The position numbers were made by a program, and so were the translations under genes. From the NCBI GenBank assembly GCA_021648125.1, contig JAKITK010000003.1:47656-111655 (forward strand): a stretch of DNA of 64,000 bases, in the 5' to 3' direction. Below are positions 14,150 to 22,543 of this stretch, piece by piece. The stretch comes from Lysobacterales bacterium. Its GTDB lineage: Bacteria > Pseudomonadota > Gammaproteobacteria > Xanthomonadales > SZUA-36. Numbering within the stretch: the first letter of the stretch is position 1; each line of letters starts with the position of its first letter. The notes beneath the pieces were generated by a model that did not search any database, was not told the origin of the DNA, and saw only the letters and a program-made list of their open reading frames with translations.

Positions 14150-14836
14150 ATGGCAATTATTCAGCTGGGAAATGACCCAAACAGTCCTTTCCCTGCTGTT
14201 AGCCAGGCTGCTATCGAACCGAATGGCCTGCTTGCCTGGGGCGGTGATTTAACCCCTGTGCGTTTGCTTAATGCCTATCCTCAAGGTATTTTCCCCTGGT
14301 ATAGCGAGGGCCAGCCAATTCTTTGGTGGTCGCCACGACCGCGGAGTGTGATTTATCCTGCAAATGTACATATTTCCCGGCGACTAAAACGGCGTATCCG
14401 TTCCGGAAAGTTCACAATGACCGTCGATCGGGAGTTTTCCCGGGTTGTAGATAGTTGCGCCAACCGTCGTGAGGAAGGCACTTGGATTACACCCGATATG
14501 GCCAGCGCCTACGCAGAATTGCATCAGCTTGGTTTTGCGCATTCCATTGAAATCTGGTATGGCGATACACTAGCAGGTGGTCTCTACGGCCTCGCCATAG
14601 GTAAAGCTTTTTTTGCAGAATCCATGTTCTCTACGGTAACCGATGCAAGTAAAGTAGCGCTGGTTTATCTTTGCCAGTTGCTGGAAAAAAATAATTTTTC
14701 ACTGATCGACTGTCAGCTGGAAACAGCGCATCTGAATCGCATGGGCGCGGAAAACATTTCTCGCAAACAATATCTTAAAATTCTTAAACAAGCGACAGCT
14801 ATGGATGCAAGCCCTGGCGCCTGGCTGGATGCTTGA
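14150..14836 (+). CDS. aat: Leucyl/phenylalanyl-tRNA--protein transferase
   Basis: Transfers Leu or Phe from charged tRNA to N-terminal Lys/Arg of proteins, marking them for ClpS-ClpAP (N-end rule). Family landmarks: FPAVSQAAIEPNGLLAWGGDL at the start of the protein, YPQGIFPWYSEGQPILWWSPRPR near 45, and the GNAT-like core with GGLYGLAIGKAFFAESMFS near 145 and DCQLETAHLNRMGAE near 190. 228 residues is normal. ATG 14150 follows a GGAC-type ribosome site only weakly. It is the last plus-strand gene of the trxB-aat unit; the ate and infA genes that often follow are absent. Confidence 0.96.
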   Translation: MAIIQLGNDPNSPFPAVSQAAIEPNGLLAWGGDLTPVRLLNAYPQGIFPWYSEGQPILWWSPRPRSVIYPANVHISRRLKRRIRSGKFTMTVDREFSRVVDSCANRREEGTWITPDMASAYAELHQLGFAHSIEIWYGDTLAGGLYGLAIGKAFFAESMFSTVTDASKVALVYLCQLLEKNNFSLIDCQLETAHLNRMGAENISRKQYLKILKQATAMDASPGAWLDA

Positions 14837-14854
14837 CTTGGGCAGCTTGTCGGG

Positions 14855-15394
14855 CTAATTAGAATTGGCATCAGCCAGTTGGCGAATTCTCAACAAACCG
14901 CGATCATAGTCTTCTATAATCCAGTCATCCATCATCAGTGCCAGGTAACGCCCTGCGTGGCGGTACAGTGGGTTTTCTATATTGGAGAGGTCTGACTCAT
15001 ACTGCCACCGAAGTGTCGTACCGGTACTCGATCGTTGGAATAAAAATCGACTATAAACTTCTCCGCTACCGCCAAACTCCATCCGCGTAGTTATTTTTTC
15101 CCATGCAATCGACTCGGTAATTTCCAAGCGACCTTCACCCCTGTGAACACTTTGCCACTCCAGTACAGCACCCCTACCTCGTTCAGACCCGCTGGGTAGA
15201 TACTGCATGCTTTCATCATGCCATGGGCTCCATTCACTATAGTGCTGAAAGCCGTTTAACAGTGAAAACACCTCGGCAGGTTTTTGTTTGAGTTCAATAG
15301 AGCGTTCAACCAGCACTCGATCCGGCAGGAAAAAACTGCCGACAATCAATCCCAGCAAAAGCACGATCAAAAACATTAAAAACTTGCGTAACAC
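14855..15394 (-). CDS. Membrane-anchored SRPBCC (START-like) family protein
   Basis: One N-terminal membrane helix (residues 5-24) followed by a START/polyketide-cyclase-like domain: VERSIELKQKPAEVFSLLN, the SEWSPWHD turn and a C-terminal long helix (YRHAGRYLALMMDDWI). Such proteins bind hydrophobic ligands in a helix-grip fold; none of this says which ligand. The start is a GTG directly after the stop of the rhomboid gene (no spacer), so it is translated with it. It is the last gene of the plsC-rhomboid-SRPBCC unit, which hints at a membrane-lipid setting, but that is inference. Confidence 0.75.
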   Translation of the reverse strand: MLRKFLMFLIVLLLGLIVGSFFLPDRVLVERSIELKQKPAEVFSLLNGFQHYSEWSPWHDESMQYLPSGSERGRGAVLEWQSVHRGEGRLEITESIAWEKITTRMEFGGSGEVYSRFLFQRSSTGTTLRWQYESDLSNIENPLYRHAGRYLALMMDDWIIEDYDRGLLRIRQLADANSN

Positions 15395-16102
15395 TTACTC
15401 TTCTCCTGATTGATTTTTCTTATGTGCATTGTTCGCCTCAAGATACCAGTCGGGAACCTCATCGTCATTTCCATCCTCTCCCTCCCAGGAATATTGCTTC
15501 AACTTAATCGCATCCAGTTTACGACAGAGAATGGCCATTATTACTCCAGTTATTGCGCCTGCCAGGTGCATTTCCCATGATGTGCCCTCTTTAATGGGTA
15601 AAACCCCCCAGATCATCGGCGCGTATAAAAACCAGACCATTAATGAAACCGCAATAGTACGCGCATCGCGTCGCAACAAACCGGAAAGGAACAAAAATGC
15701 CAGCACCCCAAAAACAAAGCCACTGGCACCAATATGGTAACTGGGGCGCGCAAAAACCCAGGCCAATGCTGAGCTGCCAAAATAAATCAGCGGTAACGCA
15801 CGGCGGCTTGCCTGCGGGTAGATATATAAAATAGTCGTCAAGCCCACCAACAAGGGTAGCGTGTTGTTTAACAAATGCGCCCAGCCAGAGTGAATAAGTG
15901 GTGCGAATAAAACTCCGCTCAGCCCTGATAACTGCCGGGGATAGAGTCCCAGCCTGACAATATGTAAATTCAAAAATTGGTCGAGAATTGTCAACAGCCA
16001 AAGTAATCCGGCCGCCAGCAGTGCAATACGCAGGGATTGTTTAAAGCGCTGACGCTCCTGTTGCGTGTTCAGCCCGCTGAAATCAGGTCTGGCAAGCTGC
16101 AT
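15395..16102 (-). CDS. Rhomboid family intramembrane serine protease
   Basis: A polytopic membrane protein with six or so helices. The rhomboid landmarks are present: WAHLLNN (the HxxxN of helix 2) near residue 88, the catalytic serine in HIGASGFVFG near 124-130, and the catalytic histidine in EMHLAGAITG near 177. It lacks the long cytoplasmic N-terminal domain of GlpG (235 residues against 276). Its ATG shares one base with the plsC stop (TAATG), so it is coupled to that gene. The substrate is unknown. A charged C-terminal tail (residues 200-235) follows the last helix. Confidence 0.9.
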   Translation of the reverse strand: MQLARPDFSGLNTQQERQRFKQSLRIALLAAGLLWLLTILDQFLNLHIVRLGLYPRQLSGLSGVLFAPLIHSGWAHLLNNTLPLLVGLTTILYIYPQASRRALPLIYFGSSALAWVFARPSYHIGASGFVFGVLAFLFLSGLLRRDARTIAVSLMVWFLYAPMIWGVLPIKEGTSWEMHLAGAITGVIMAILCRKLDAIKLKQYSWEGEDGNDDEVPDWYLEANNAHKKNQSGEE

Positions 16103-16857
16103 TAACTATCGTCTAAGCCCGAAGCAATCGCCGCTTTGGATTTTTCCATTAGTTGAACTAAATCTTCAGGGTTATCGAGGCTCAAACCAGCAACTGAAAT
16201 CGGTGGATGCAATGTCAGGCTCATTCTTCCGGGAAAAGGAGTGAACGATCCACTGGGTAGAATTTCACGAGTGCCTTTCACTGTTACCGGCAAAATCGCT
16301 AACTGCTGCTCGATGGCAATTCTAAACGCACCTTTCTTGAATGCCATCAGCTGGCCATCCTGGCTCCGGGTACCTTCAGGAAAAAACAAAATGCCAACAC
16401 CATCTTTGAGTTTTGCGATGGCATCGTTAATGGTCTTTTGTGCCACAGCAGGTTTTGCGCGGTCAATAAAAATATTACCAATTTTTTCGTTGGCTATGCC
16501 AATGGCAGGGATTTTACGAATTTCTTTTTTCATAATCCATTTTACTGACAGGCCGATCCAGCCGTAGAGCAATAAAATGTCGTACTGACTCTGGTGATTG
16601 GAAACCACCACAAAAGCCTGACCGCCTGCCAAGTGTTCCCTACCCTTGACGGTGACCAATGCTGGGGTCAACCAGGCACAAACTTTTGCCCAAACAGCCG
16701 AAGGGTATTTGGAGGCTTTTTCCTTGCTGATAAATACGGCAGTTAAGATAACAATCGCCGCCATAATTACGGTCCAAACGGCTATCAGCGGCAAATAAAT
16801 CAACCAGACATAGAGCTGCCAGGGTATGAGTAAATATTTTTTCAGGAAATCACGCAT
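16102..16857 (-). CDS. plsC: 1-acyl-sn-glycerol-3-phosphate acyltransferase
   Basis: Second acylation step in phosphatidic-acid synthesis at the inner membrane. Two N-terminal hydrophobic segments, then the acyltransferase box NHQSQYD (the HX4D variant) near residue 86, the FIDR motif near 130, and FPEGTRSQDGQL near 157, followed by the VPV-like LPVTVKGT. 251 residues fits the family. A coupled rhomboid and SRPBCC gene lie directly downstream. E. coli plsC neighbours (parC) are absent, so this may be one of several PlsC paralogues. Confidence 0.93.
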   Translation of the reverse strand: MRDFLKKYLLIPWQLYVWLIYLPLIAVWTVIMAAIVILTAVFISKEKASKYPSAVWAKVCAWLTPALVTVKGREHLAGGQAFVVVSNHQSQYDILLLYGWIGLSVKWIMKKEIRKIPAIGIANEKIGNIFIDRAKPAVAQKTINDAIAKLKDGVGILFFPEGTRSQDGQLMAFKKGAFRIAIEQQLAILPVTVKGTREILPSGSFTPFPGRMSLTLHPPISVAGLSLDNPEDLVQLMEKSKAAIASGLDDS

Positions 16858-16904
16858 AAATTAATTGTCGCACCCTGTCCGCCTGCTGTCCAACAGACTA
16901 AGTC

Positions 16905-16942
16905 GGATTTTTTAAAACAAAGCGCCTGCAAGGTGCAGGCGC
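16905..16942 (-). terminator. Terminator of hsp20
   Basis: Stem GCGCCTGCA...TGCAGGCGC with a three-base loop at 16922-16942; read on the minus strand it is followed by a T-rich run (complement of 16905-16920). It sits 30 bases after the hsp20 stop and upstream of plsC, isolating the heat-shock gene. Confidence 0.85.
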
Positions 16943-16971
16943 TTGTTAGTTAGCAAAAAGCTTGGCAAAAC

Positions 16972-17442
16972 TTATGCGGCTTTTACTTCAGAAGCCCCGG
17001 TATCAAGCAATCGTGCGTTTCCGGAGATGCTGATTTTACGCGGTTTCATCTCTTCAGGAATTTCCAGCTCAAGATTGATATGAAGCAAACCATTTTCCAT
17101 GCTGGCATCGGAAACCTTAATGTGGTCGGCCAGTTTAAAAGCGCGCTTGAAGGCGCGATTGGCAATACCCTGGTAGAGGTATTCACTGGAAGGCTCTGTG
17201 TTTTCTTCCGCTTTACGGCCACTGACAGTCAGTGTGTTTTTTTCGAATTCGATATCAACTTCACCCTGACTGAAACCGGCAACCGCCATGGTAATGCGGT
17301 AGTGATTCTCACCACGAGTCTCAATATTGTAGGGCGGATAGGAAGTTCCATTTTCTGTGCGGGTGGAGTGATCCAGCATTTGCGCCATGCGATCAAAACC
17401 AATGGTATTACGAAATAACGGTGAAAAATCAAAAGTAGTCAT
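16972..17442 (-). CDS. Small heat-shock protein, Hsp20/IbpA family
   Basis: ATP-independent holdase that binds unfolding proteins and hands them to DnaK/ClpB. The 156 residues follow the IbpA plan: short N-terminal arm (TTFDFSPLFRNTIGFDRM), alpha-crystallin beta-sandwich (residues about 35-130) with the conserved AVAGFSQGEVDIEFE and GIANRAFKRAFKLAD, and a C-terminal IXI-type motif (KISI) in PRKISISGNAR. I place the start at ATG 17442 behind AAGGA; the longer TTG-initiated frame from 17463 would run through that site. Expression is probably controlled by a sigma-32 promoter and an RNA thermometer in the leader (separate entries). Confidence 0.95.
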   Translation of the reverse strand: MTTFDFSPLFRNTIGFDRMAQMLDHSTRTENGTSYPPYNIETRGENHYRITMAVAGFSQGEVDIEFEKNTLTVSGRKAEENTEPSSEYLYQGIANRAFKRAFKLADHIKVSDASMENGLLHINLELEIPEEMKPRKISISGNARLLDTGASEVKAA

Positions 17443-17523
17443 AGTATTTATCCTTAAAATCAAGCGATGAATAAGTGCCCCGCTTTCGCCGGAGCGTTTT
17501 TACGGCCCCTTTCGGCGACCGCA
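17443..17523 (-). promoter_or_regulatory. hsp20 leader: ROSE-like RNA thermometer
   Basis: On the minus strand the leader folds into consecutive hairpins. The middle one is GCTCCG...CGGGGC capped by a C-GAAA-G tetraloop. The last pairs ATCGCTT with the Shine-Dalgarno AAGGAT, leaving one unpaired G. ROSE thermometers have exactly this: a U(U/C)GCU string (here UCGCU) opposite AGGA, melting on heat. Leader length (about 80 nt) also fits. The hairpins are read from the sequence; the thermometer role is inference from the ROSE family. Confidence 0.7.
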
Positions 17524-17529
17524 GTATAA

Positions 17530-17557
17530 ATATGGGGTCCAATTCATCGGCTTCAAG
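17530..17557 (-). promoter_or_regulatory. Sigma-32 (RpoH) heat-shock promoter of hsp20
   Basis: On the minus strand CTTGAA (17557-17552) and CCCCATAT (17537-17530) are separated by 14 bases, matching the RpoH consensus CTTGAA-N11-16-CCCCAT. The predicted start lies near 17522, some 80 bases before the hsp20 ATG. Confidence 0.85.
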
Positions 17558-17696
17558 TCTTGTGTGAGTATTTCTTATGTGACTATTCTTACCCGCCACC
17601 CACAACTCTGAGCTCATACCTAACTTTCGGCAGGGGCATAAAGCGGATGATTTTGTTATAGTTAGAAATTAGCCCAATAAACCACAGGAAACTGAA

Positions 17697-19814
17697 ATGA
17701 ATAAATATTTTCGATTGCGCGCCATACCCTTGGCATTAATTAGCAGCCTGGGCCTCTACGCCTGTGATAGTAATACCGAAAATAACGCGAGCCCCGTAAC
17801 TGTGCAAGAGGATGCCCAGGCCGAGGCTGTACCAGCGCCAGTAGCAGCACCTGTAGTGCAGTTAATCAGCGGTATCGACATGCAGGGCTTTGACACTTCC
17901 GTTCGGGCTCAGGACGATTTCTTTAAGTATGTCAACGGTACCTGGTTGAAAAATAAAGAAATCCCAGCGGATAAATCCGACTACGGCTCATTCACCAAAC
18001 TGGCGGATGATGCAGAAATCAACATTCAAGCGCTGATAAAAGAAGTCAGTCAGCAACAGGACTCCAGCCCGGGTTCTGCGGCCCAAAAAATTCGCGATTA
18101 TTACAATAGCTATATGGATAATGAAAGCGCAAATGCTATCGGCTTAAAAGGTATCGCTGCTGAACTAGATGCGATCAACCGCATTAACAACTTGGATGAT
18201 TTCTACCAATTGATGGGGAAACTTTCAGCCTACGGTGTCAATGCACCTTTTGGCGGAGGTATTTTTTCCGATTTAAAAGATCCAGACACGAATGTGGTTT
18301 ACCTCGGAGAAGCCGGCTTAACCCTACCCGACCGTGACTATTACCTCGAAGATGCGGATCGCTATATAAAAGCCCGCGATTTATACAAACAATATGTGGC
18401 AGAAATGCTAACCCTTGCCGGCATTGAAGATGGGGAAACCATTGCTACTACGCTACTCGCATTCGAAACCGAATTGGCTGAAGTCAGCTGGACCAAAGAA
18501 GATAATCGCGACTCGGTTAAGCGCTACAACCCCAAAACTTTAGATGAATTAAAAGCGCTGGCACCCAAAGTCAGCTGGGAAGTCATGTTTGAAGGTTCAG
18601 GCATACCCCTGCGCGACAAATACATTGTTGCCCAGCCCAGTTACTTTGAAGCCGCCGATAATATTGTTGCCAAGCTCGATATTAATAGCTTGAAAAACTA
18701 TCTTTTATTCCAAACTCTCGATGCCTTCGCCCCGGTGTTGACCGATGCTTCATTTGATTCGTGGTTCGCTTTTCACAGGCAGGGGCTGCAAGGGGTACCA
18801 GAATCGCGGCCACGCTGGAAACGCGCCATTGCTTCTATAAATGGAAATATGGGTGAAATTCTCGGGCAACTTTATGTGCAAAAACACTTTAGTCCGGAAT
18901 CTAAAGCGCGCATGGTGGATCTGGTAGACAACCTCAAGGCGGCCTATGGTGATTCTATTATTAAACTGGACTGGATGAGTGAAGAAACCAAGCAGGCTGC
19001 ATTGGACAAACTCTCCAAGTTTTATACCAAAATTGCCTACACCGACAGCTGGCGCGATTACACCAAGCTTGAAGTCAAAGCCGGCGATTTAATTGGCAAT
19101 ATTAAACGCTCTGCCGAATTTGAAATGCAACGACAACTGGCAAAACTCGATAAACCTGTGGATAAAACTGAGTGGTTTATGACCCCGCAAACGGTCAATG
19201 CTTACTACAACCCAGCGTGGAATGAAATTGTATTTCCCGCTGCCATTTTACAACCACCCTTCTTCAACCCTGCTGCAGATGACGCTGTGAACTATGGCGG
19301 TATCGGCGCTGTAATCGGTCATGAAATCGGTCATGGATTTGATGATCAGGGGCGTAAGTTCGATGGTGATGGTAACCTGCGTGACTGGTGGACCAAGGAA
19401 GACACAGAAAAATTCGAACAACGCCGGGCAAAACTTGCCAGCCAATATAATAGTTTTGTCGTTATTAATGGACTGACCATCAACGGTGATTTCACCTCCG
19501 GTGAAAATATCGGTGACCTCGGCGGCATGTCAATCGCCTACAAAGCCTATAAATCCTCATTGAATGGTCTTGAAGCGCCGATAATTGATGGCCTAACCGG
19601 CGACCAACGGTTTTTCATGGGTTGGGCGCAGGTCTGGCGGCGTAAATATCGTGATGAAGAACTGGAACGACGCCTGACCGTTGACCCACATTCACCAGCA
19701 AAGGCACGCGTCAATGTCACCCTTTCCAACATTCCGGAGTTTTATGCAGCCTTTAATATCAAAGAAGGTGATGCGATGTATCGTCCACCGGCTGAACGAG
19801 TAAAAATCTGGTAG
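17697..19814 (+). CDS. M13 family zinc metallopeptidase (PepO/neprilysin type), lipoprotein
   Basis: Extracytoplasmic endopeptidase that trims short peptides. A lipoprotein signal peptide ends at LYAC (Cys 23). The catalytic domain has the substrate-binding NAYY near 500, the zinc motif HEIGH at about 542-546 and the third ligand in ENIGDLGG near 603; the helical N-terminal domain (residues 60-440) forms the lid typical of M13. The C-terminus ERVKIW corresponds to the family's end. 705 residues is normal. The ATG at 17697 follows CAGGAAAC. A terminator separates it from the sigma-factor operon, so it is probably a single-gene unit. Confidence 0.94.
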   Translation: MNKYFRLRAIPLALISSLGLYACDSNTENNASPVTVQEDAQAEAVPAPVAAPVVQLISGIDMQGFDTSVRAQDDFFKYVNGTWLKNKEIPADKSDYGSFTKLADDAEINIQALIKEVSQQQDSSPGSAAQKIRDYYNSYMDNESANAIGLKGIAAELDAINRINNLDDFYQLMGKLSAYGVNAPFGGGIFSDLKDPDTNVVYLGEAGLTLPDRDYYLEDADRYIKARDLYKQYVAEMLTLAGIEDGETIATTLLAFETELAEVSWTKEDNRDSVKRYNPKTLDELKALAPKVSWEVMFEGSGIPLRDKYIVAQPSYFEAADNIVAKLDINSLKNYLLFQTLDAFAPVLTDASFDSWFAFHRQGLQGVPESRPRWKRAIASINGNMGEILGQLYVQKHFSPESKARMVDLVDNLKAAYGDSIIKLDWMSEETKQAALDKLSKFYTKIAYTDSWRDYTKLEVKAGDLIGNIKRSAEFEMQRQLAKLDKPVDKTEWFMTPQTVNAYYNPAWNEIVFPAAILQPPFFNPAADDAVNYGGIGAVIGHEIGHGFDDQGRKFDGDGNLRDWWTKEDTEKFEQRRAKLASQYNSFVVINGLTINGDFTSGENIGDLGGMSIAYKAYKSSLNGLEAPIIDGLTGDQRFFMGWAQVWRRKYRDEELERRLTVDPHSPAKARVNVTLSNIPEFYAAFNIKEGDAMYRPPAERVKIW

Positions 19815-19839
19815 CCCATGCTCTCTTTTCAGACAGGGA

Positions 19840-19867
19840 ACGGTCGCTTATTGCGGCCGTTTTTTGT
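19840..19867 (+). terminator. Terminator after the M13 peptidase
   Basis: ACGGTCGC and GCGGCCGT pair (one G-T) around a short loop and are followed by a run of six or more T. It separates the peptidase from the downstream sigma factor gene. Confidence 0.85.
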
Positions 19868-19925
19868 TTTCAAAATAAAGCAGAAAACTGCGACCTTTCT
19901 TTCCCAGCCTGCGTCTTAGAGTCAT

Positions 19926-20519
19926 ATGAGTGAATCAATCTTCCAGCTAAAATTGGAAAAACAGTTGTTACGAGATGCGCAGCAAGGGGATCAGTTTGCC
20001 TGTGAAAAGATTTACCGGCTTTACGCCTCACCGGCATATAGCCTGGCAAGGCGCTTGTTGGTTTGTCCGGAACATGCCAAAGAAGCCACTCAAGATGCCT
20101 TCGTTTCCGCTTTCAGGCGTTTATCCAGTTTTGAGGGTGAAGTTCCCTTCTGGGCGTGGTTGAGAAAAATAGTCAGTAATGCCTCCATTGATATGATTCG
20201 GCGGCGCAAACCTGAGGTTTCTCTGGATGCCATCAGTGGTGATGCACACCACCCAAGTGTCGCCGATAGCGCAGCCAACCAGTTATTACTGGAGCAATTG
20301 TTATTAAGCCTAAGTGATGATGACCGGGTTATTGTCTGGCTGCACGATGTTGAAGGTTTTAAGCACCATGAAATAGCCAATCAACTTGGGCGCACCGTCA
20401 GCTATTCCAAAACCCGCTTATCCCGCGCCAGAGCAAAGCTTTTATGTTTTGCGGAAAAAGAGACGCCAGCACCGATATCTGCAGCGCGTAAATTCAGCCC
20501 GCTGATGAAGGCCACATAA
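19926..20519 (+). CDS. ECF-type RNA polymerase sigma factor (sigma-70 family)
   Basis: Promoter-recognition subunit for a small regulon. Region 2 lies at about residues 25-90 (YRLYASPAYSLARRLL, EATQDAFVSAFRRLSSF, FWAWLRKIVSNASIDMIRRRK) and region 4 at about 115-165 (LLEQLLLSLSDDDRVIVWLHDVEGFKHHEIANQLGRTVSYSKTRLSRARAKL in segments). There is no region 1.1 or 3, as in RpoE. It ends two bases before the next gene, a probable membrane partner, and a PDZ protein gene follows, so the three form an operon. The start is ATG 19926; no autoregulated promoter could be read with confidence. The signal sensed is unknown. Confidence 0.9.
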   Translation: MSESIFQLKLEKQLLRDAQQGDQFACEKIYRLYASPAYSLARRLLVCPEHAKEATQDAFVSAFRRLSSFEGEVPFWAWLRKIVSNASIDMIRRRKPEVSLDAISGDAHHPSVADSAANQLLLEQLLLSLSDDDRVIVWLHDVEGFKHHEIANQLGRTVSYSKTRLSRARAKLLCFAEKETPAPISAARKFSPLMKAT

Positions 20520-20521
20520 AG

Positions 20522-21115
20522 ATGAGTAATAAGATAATGAACAAAGTACAAACATTGCAGGACCCTTGCCAGCTGCGGTCACTGCCAGCCTATGATGCCC
20601 CTGATGATTTATGGTCGAGCATTCAAGCTCGTCAGGAAAAACCCAACACTTCACAGGCGGTTCGCCGACCTTTCCAGTTAGCACTTGCTGCCAGTGTGCT
20701 TTTGGCTTTATTCCTGACCAATCAACTCTATATGCAAAACCCTGCTGAACTTACTGCTCCAGGTCAGACCGAAAATCTTAACGCTACCGCAGGCGCATCT
20801 ATATCAGGAAACGACAGCAAATATATACCCCCAGACAGTATTTTGGGAGAAAACCAGAGTCAACGGCTGATCGCTATGTCGCAAAAACTGGAAGATAAAA
20901 TCGCCAGTGATAAGTATCAAAACAGCCCGGTGTCAGCCGCAAACGCCATCATTATTGCTGAACTGGAAGATATGATTGCCGTTGTTGATGAACAGCTGGC
21001 CCGTCAGAATAAAGATACCGAGCTCTGGTATCGACGGGTCACCCTGCTCGCCGATTTATCTGCAGTATATGTGCAGAACAGCAACTTAAATTACCGCCAA
21101 TATGTTGGTCTTTAA
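20522..21115 (+). CDS. Probable membrane anti-sigma or sigma-associated protein
   Basis: No family recognised with certainty. A short cytoplasmic N-terminus (about 45 residues, with DAPDDLWSSIQARQ), one membrane helix (about 54-72, FQLALAASVLLALFL) and a mostly polar periplasmic part with heptad-like stretches (residues 115-195). The topology and position directly after the ECF sigma gene fit an anti-sigma factor. There is no HxxxCxxC zinc motif, so it is not a classical ZAS protein. The start may be ATG 20522 or ATG 20537 (MNKVQTLQ). Its 3' end precedes the PDZ gene by about 45 bases. Confidence 0.6.
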   Translation: MSNKIMNKVQTLQDPCQLRSLPAYDAPDDLWSSIQARQEKPNTSQAVRRPFQLALAASVLLALFLTNQLYMQNPAELTAPGQTENLNATAGASISGNDSKYIPPDSILGENQSQRLIAMSQKLEDKIASDKYQNSPVSAANAIIIAELEDMIAVVDEQLARQNKDTELWYRRVTLLADLSAVYVQNSNLNYRQYVGL

Positions 21116-21158
21116 AACATTGACCTACAAGATATTGAAATTAAAAATGGAGAGAACG

Positions 21159-22454
21159 ATGCCAGTTAATTTAAAAACACTCAGCTTAGGCCTAATGGCT
21201 ATATTAGCCTTCGGCTTATTTCCCAATCAGCTTTCAGCGGCGGAAACCCTTGGCGTTATCGACGACAGCAGCCCTGCTCAAAAACAAGAACTCGAGAAAC
21301 AGAAGCTTGAGCTTGAAGCTCAGCGAACCGAGTTGGGTCAACGCCGAGCTGCACTGGAACTAGCGGTTACGGAAATGCAAAAAGCATCCGAAAAAATGGC
21401 TCGCTTAAGCCATGCTATGAATGTGGAGAGTGATTTTAGTGTTCAAGTCATTCGCTTAGAATCCGATGTATCTGTGATGTCTACTCAATCCGCATTTATT
21501 GGCGTTGTGATCAACCAGGATGGCGAAGAGAGTGGTGTCGAAATCATCGGACTGACACCGGATGGGCCTGCCGACAAGGCGGGTCTATTAAAAGGCGATC
21601 AGGTTTTGAGCATCAATGGCACCGACCTTCTGCTTTCACCCAGCTTTAAACGCATCGACATACTTCAACAAAACCTCAGACAAGCTCAAATTGGTGATGC
21701 CGTTGACTTAACTGTCCTCAGGGATGATAAAGCCATCAACTTGAGCGTTGTTGCCGGAAAACGCAATCCACTGGGCTTGCACACACTCATTCGCCCGGGA
21801 CAACCACCACAGCCTCCCATGCCACATGCGCTAAGCCAAACACTGAGCACAACTGGAATCACATTACCAGACTCTGATAAATTGGTCTTAATTCAACGCG
21901 CATTGACCGATGCTGGTGGTTTAATGGGCAATAAACAGATTATCGTCCAAGTTGAAGGCCGTGATGGCATGGTATCCGGAATTGAAGGTGAAGAGATGGA
22001 ACGCCACATCAAGTTACTCGAAAAGCGTCTAGAGAACATGGAAATTGACATTGAAACCATTGATTTTCGGGGTTCTCCGGAAATGAGTAACTTTGAGGTT
22101 ATTATCGGCCAGGCAGCTGAAAATGCGATTTTCTTTTTCGACCGCAATATGGTTCGCGGCTTGGAACTTGCCCCGCTGAACCCGGAGCTTGGAAAATATT
22201 TTCAAGTAGACAGTGGTGTATTAGTATTAAGTGCAAGAGGAGATAACTCTCTGAATCTCTCTGCAGGTGATGTTATTACAGCAGTGGGCTCGCAGGAAGT
22301 ATCCCGACCGGCTGACCTGATGCGTAATTTACGCTTTTTGAAAGATGGAGAAAAGGTTAGCCTGGAAGTCATTCGCAAGGGGCAGTCAGAAACTATTGAA
22401 AGCCAAGCGGTTGATAAATCCATACAGCGGATATCTTCTCCGCAATTGCACTAA
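21159..22454 (+). CDS. Periplasmic protein with coiled coil and two PDZ domains
   Basis: Signal peptide (LKTLSLGLMAILAFGLFPNQLSA) followed by a highly charged coiled coil (about residues 45-85), a PDZ domain (about 105-190; FIGVVINQ, GLTPDGPADKAGLLKGDQVLSING), a middle segment with a second short coiled coil (MERHIKLLEKRLENMEIDIE), and a second PDZ-like domain (about 335-420; LNLSAGDVITAVGSQEVSRPADL). There is no trypsin-like protease domain, unlike DegP/DegS. I prefer ATG 21159, behind GGAGAG, to the upstream in-frame start at 21102, which lies inside the previous gene. Being in an operon with an ECF sigma factor, it could sense or scaffold periplasmic stress; that is inference. Confidence 0.8.
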   Translation: MPVNLKTLSLGLMAILAFGLFPNQLSAAETLGVIDDSSPAQKQELEKQKLELEAQRTELGQRRAALELAVTEMQKASEKMARLSHAMNVESDFSVQVIRLESDVSVMSTQSAFIGVVINQDGEESGVEIIGLTPDGPADKAGLLKGDQVLSINGTDLLLSPSFKRIDILQQNLRQAQIGDAVDLTVLRDDKAINLSVVAGKRNPLGLHTLIRPGQPPQPPMPHALSQTLSTTGITLPDSDKLVLIQRALTDAGGLMGNKQIIVQVEGRDGMVSGIEGEEMERHIKLLEKRLENMEIDIETIDFRGSPEMSNFEVIIGQAAENAIFFFDRNMVRGLELAPLNPELGKYFQVDSGVLVLSARGDNSLNLSAGDVITAVGSQEVSRPADLMRNLRFLKDGEKVSLEVIRKGQSETIESQAVDKSIQRISSPQLH

Positions 22455-22464
22455 CCAGCAAATG

Positions 22465-22497
22465 GCGTTAGCCCGGCAAGCGATACCGGGCTAGCGC
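22465..22497. terminator. Hairpin between convergent PDZ and DUF302 genes
   Basis: GCGTTAGCCCGG and CCGGGCTAGCGC pair over twelve positions (one G-T) around a nine-base loop. No T tract follows on either side, so it is a probable rather than certain terminator. Confidence 0.55.
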
Positions 22498-22543
22498 AGC
22501 GGGCTCTCAGCGGGCCATATAGTCGATTTGCGTCTCGTGCAGG

